Below the pieces are notes generated by a model that did no database searches, was not told the DNA's origin, and worked only from the letters and a program-made list of their open reading frames with translations. A DNA stretch of 32,895 bases. Origin: Kribbella turkmenica (GTDB lineage: Bacteria > Actinomycetota > Actinomycetes > Propionibacteriales > Kribbellaceae). The position numbers and the translations under genes were made by a program. Below are positions 30,440 through 32,895 of this stretch, one piece after another; the first letter of the stretch is position 1; each line of letters begins with the position of its first letter. The stretch spans positions 1 through 32,895 of the forward strand of contig NZ_SMKR01000075.1 in NCBI RefSeq assembly GCF_004348725.1. The letters are read 5' to 3'.

Positions 30440-30464
30440 CTCGAGCGAACGAGAGGGGTTTGCC

Positions 30465-31262
30465 GTGGGCGTCTACTGGGCGATCGGCGTACGGTCGTTC
30501 CGCCGGTTCTCGACGTACCGGATCGCGACCGCGTCCGGCGCGTTCACGAACACGGTGTTCGGGTTCATCCTCTGCGGGATCTACCTCACCCTGTGGCACG
30601 AGCGGCCCGGCCTCGGCGGGTACGACGTGGCGGACGCGTTGACGTTCGTGTGGTTGCAGCAGGGCCTGCTGATGCCGATCGGGATCTTCGGCGCGACGAC
30701 GACGATCGAGCTCGGGGAGCGGGTCCGCAGCGGCGAGATCGCGGTCGACCTGTACCGGCCGACCCATCTCCTGCTGTGGTGGGCGTCGGTCGACCTCGGC
30801 CGGGCGATGTTCCAGCTGATCGTGCGAGGCAGTGCGCCGTTGCTGGTCGGCGCGCTGGTGTTCGACCTCACCTTCCCTTCCGGCGTGCTGACCTGGCTGG
30901 CGGTCGCGACCGGGCTGGTGCTCGCCGTCCTGGTCAGCTTCGGCTTCCGGTATCTGGTCGCGCTGTCCGGGTTCTGGATCACCGACTCGCGCGGGATGGA
31001 ACACGTCGCGCTCGTGCTGTCGAGCTTCTTCTCCGGGATGATCCTGCCGCTCGTCGTGTTCCCCGGCTGGATCGGCGAGTTCGCCCGGGCGACGCCGTGG
31101 GCCGCGACGCTGCAGGTGCCGATCGACATCTGGCTCGGCCGGAACCCGGGCGGGACCGGGTCCGCGCTGCTCTTCCAGCTCGGCTGGATCCTGGTGCTGC
31201 TGTTGGTCGCGCAGCTCGCCACCACCGTCGCGACCCGGAAGGTGGTGATCCAGGGTGGTTGA
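30465..31262 (+). CDS. ABC-2 type exporter permease subunit 1
   Basis: A 265-residue membrane protein with about six predicted helices, of the ABC-2/DUF990-like permease type (RSFRRFSTYRIATASGAFTNTVFG at the start, then VRSGEIAVDLYRP as the cytoplasmic element preceding the next membrane segment). It should pair with the next permease and the downstream ATPase in an exporter of unknown substrate. I chose GTG at 30465 because GAGAGGGG lies seven bases upstream. A GTG at 30414 in the same frame would add 17 hydrophilic residues and would place the right arm of the inverted repeat in coding sequence; it cannot be excluded. Its end overlaps the next gene by eight bases. Confidence 0.87.
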   Translation: MGVYWAIGVRSFRRFSTYRIATASGAFTNTVFGFILCGIYLTLWHERPGLGGYDVADALTFVWLQQGLLMPIGIFGATTTIELGERVRSGEIAVDLYRPTHLLLWWASVDLGRAMFQLIVRGSAPLLVGALVFDLTFPSGVLTWLAVATGLVLAVLVSFGFRYLVALSGFWITDSRGMEHVALVLSSFFSGMILPLVVFPGWIGEFARATPWAATLQVPIDIWLGRNPGGTGSALLFQLGWILVLLLVAQLATTVATRKVVIQGG

Positions 31263-32070
31263 GCGGCTCCGCCGGGCGCCGGCGCAGTACTGGATGCTCG
31301 TGACGATGTGGATCCGGTCCGCGCTCGCGTACCCGGCGTCGTTCGTGCTGATGCTGATCGGCACGATGCTGATGACCGTGATGGACTTCGTCGCGATCGT
31401 GCTGATGTTCAGCCACATCGACGCGTTCGGCGGGTTCAGCCTGGCGGAGATGGCATTGCTCTACGCAACCGCTTCGACGACGCTCGGGCTGGCGGATCTC
31501 GTCACCGGCTCGATCGAGCGGGTCGGCCAGCGGATCCGCTCCGGGGCGCTGGACGTATACCTGATCCGCCCGGTGCCGGCGTTCATCCAGACCGCCGCGG
31601 ACCAGTTCGCCCTCCGCCGGATCGGCCGGCCGCTGCAGGCCGGCGTCGTCCTGGTCCTCGCCCTCGGCCACCTCGACGTCGACTGGACCGTTGCCAAAGG
31701 CATCGTACTGGTGTTGTCGCTGATCGTCGGGTCGATCATCTTCGCGTCGATCTTCGTGCTCGGCGCGGCGTTCCAGTTCCTCGCGATCGACTCCGCCGAG
31801 GTGGCCAGCGCGTTCACCTACGGAGGTCAGACGCTGACGCAGTACCCGTTGAGCATCTTCGGCAAGGACATCGTCCGGGCGGTCACGTTCGTCGTACCGC
31901 TTGCCTTCGTCAACTACTACCCGGTGCTCTTCGTGCTGGGCAGACCGGCCCCGCTGGGGTTGCCGTCCTGGATCGGCCTGCTGTCGCCGGGAGTCGCCGT
32001 CGTGATGGTGACGCTGGCGTCACTGGCCTGGCGGGGCGGTCTCCGTCGTTACCGCAGTACAGGGAGTTGA
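31255..32070 (+). CDS. ABC-2 type exporter permease subunit 2
   Basis: A 271-residue protein with about six predicted membrane helices. It resembles subunit 1 in layout, including the shared cytoplasmic motif RIRSGALDVYLIRPVPAF corresponding to VRSGEIAVDLYRP there, so the two probably form a heterodimeric channel descended from a duplication. The GTG start lies inside the end of subunit 1 (eight-base overlap), indicating translational coupling. The ATPase gene starts three bases after its stop. Confidence 0.87.
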   Translation: MVERLRRAPAQYWMLVTMWIRSALAYPASFVLMLIGTMLMTVMDFVAIVLMFSHIDAFGGFSLAEMALLYATASTTLGLADLVTGSIERVGQRIRSGALDVYLIRPVPAFIQTAADQFALRRIGRPLQAGVVLVLALGHLDVDWTVAKGIVLVLSLIVGSIIFASIFVLGAAFQFLAIDSAEVASAFTYGGQTLTQYPLSIFGKDIVRAVTFVVPLAFVNYYPVLFVLGRPAPLGLPSWIGLLSPGVAVVMVTLASLAWRGGLRRYRSTGS

Positions 32071-32073
32071 GCA

Positions 32074-32895
32074 GTGGCAGTCATCGAGCTGGACAACGTG
32101 TCGCGGGCCTTCACCGTGTCGTCGCGAGCCGGGTTCCGCCGTACTCATCGTGAGGTGCGTGCGGTCGACGGCCTGTCGTTCACGGTCGAGCAGGGGGAGG
32201 TCGTGGGCTACATCGGCCCGAACGGCGCCGGCAAGTCGACCACGATCAAGATGCTCACCGGGATCCTGGTCCCGAGCGCCGGCTCGATCCGGGTCGCCGG
32301 CGTGGACCCGTCGCGTCACCGGCTGAAGCTGGCCAAGCGGATCGGCGTGGTCTTCGGTCAGCGGACGACGCTGTGGTGGGACCTGCCGTTGAAGGACTCG
32401 TTCGCGGTCCTGCAGAAGATGTACGACGTCCCGCGGGCGCGGCACGCGGAGAACCTGGCGACCTTCGTCGAACTCCTCGACCTCGGCGACCTGCTCGACG
32501 TACCGGTCCGTCAGCTGTCGCTCGGTCAGCGGATGCGCGGCGACATCGCGGCCGCGCTGCTGCACGACCCGGAGATCGTCTACCTGGACGAACCGACGAT
32601 CGGCCTGGACGTGATCAGCAAGGCCCGGTTGCGTGAGTTCCTCGCCCGGGTCAACACGGAACGCCGTACCACCGTCGTCCTCACCACCCACGACCTCGAC
32701 GACATCGAAGCTCTCTGCAGCCGGGTCATGGTGATCGACCACGGCCACCAGATCTTCGACGGCACCCTGGACCACCTCAGAGCCAGCCAGTCCGCCCCAC
32801 GCACCCTGGTGGTCGATCTGGCCACGTCCCTCCCACCGATCGAGGTGCCCGGAGCCACCGTCGTCAAGGTCACCGGCCCCCGCCAGCACCTCACC
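32074..32895 (+). CDS. ABC exporter ATPase (cut by window end)
   Basis: The first 274 codons of an ABC ATPase run off the window with no stop. It has Walker A GPNGAGKST (48-56), Q-loop Gln96, signature LSLGQRMR (148-155), Walker B IVYLDEP (168-174) and H-loop His206 in TTHDLDD. The ABC core is complete; what follows (from about 235) is the start of a C-terminal extension. The start is a GTG with AGGGAG seven bases upstream, three bases after the second permease. A substrate cannot be inferred; drug, lipid or polysaccharide export are all possible. It completes a permease-permease-ATPase operon. Confidence 0.92.
   Translation, partial: MAVIELDNVSRAFTVSSRAGFRRTHREVRAVDGLSFTVEQGEVVGYIGPNGAGKSTTIKMLTGILVPSAGSIRVAGVDPSRHRLKLAKRIGVVFGQRTTLWWDLPLKDSFAVLQKMYDVPRARHAENLATFVELLDLGDLLDVPVRQLSLGQRMRGDIAAALLHDPEIVYLDEPTIGLDVISKARLREFLARVNTERRTTVVLTTHDLDDIEALCSRVMVIDHGHQIFDGTLDHLRASQSAPRTLVVDLATSLPPIEVPGATVVKVTGPRQHLT

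Noticed and set aside
30465-32895. The ABC exporter as an antibiotic self-resistance pump of a biosynthetic cluster
   Set aside because: No biosynthetic gene is present and the permeases have no feature tying them to a drug.

Overview
The window is GC-rich chromosomal DNA of an actinobacterium. The base composition, frequent GTG starts, AGGAGG-type ribosome sites, twin-arginine and lipoprotein exports, and carbohydrate importers lacking their own ATPase all fit. The gene set suggests a soil Propionibacteriales member such as Kribbella or a relative; that is inference, as no rRNA or other marker is present. About 33 protein genes fill it almost completely. No gap exceeds 300 bases; the longest is 224 bases (30241-30464). 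I see no tRNA, rRNA, CRISPR array, insertion sequence or phage gene.

Region 1 (1-3966, minus strand) is an envelope and metal-stress block: a conserved hypothetical gene, a soluble PRC/MgtE_N/CBS protein preceded by a possible 27-codon leader ORF, a DUF1003 membrane protein, the protease HtpX and PspAB. A CorA channel and a YflT-type general stress protein follow at 10578-12306. Region 2 (4068-12939) has three plus-strand acyl-CoA genes (malyl/citramalyl-CoA-type lyase, acyl-CoA dehydrogenase, MaoC-type hydratase). They are spread among a LuxR-VOC fusion, a secreted cyclophilin, a PknB-type kinase and an ArsR-like regulator.

Region 3 (13053-25898) is a carbohydrate island with two minus-strand operons. 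The first encodes lipoprotein, MalF- and MalG-type permeases and a GH29 alpha-L-fucosidase, with a divergent FadR-type GntR regulator. The second encodes a LacI regulator, lipoprotein, two permeases, a Tat-exported (alpha/alpha)6 glycosidase-like protein and a GH39 enzyme. Likely operators are visible for both regulators. Neither operon carries an ATPase, so both probably use a shared MsiK-like ATPase encoded elsewhere.

Region 4 (26024-32895) has housekeeping genes: a histidine phosphatase, a NUDIX-GNAT pair, and a coupled PHP phosphoesterase/MarC/RecB-like Fe-S nuclease operon. The window ends in an ABC exporter operon (two ABC-2 permeases and an ATPase cut by the window end) preceded by a large inverted-repeat element.

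No wholly new multi-gene system is evident. The best leads are cis-regulatory: the leader ORF and hairpin before the MgtE-like gene, the twin operators at the GntR/fucoside promoter, and the structured region before the ABC exporter.
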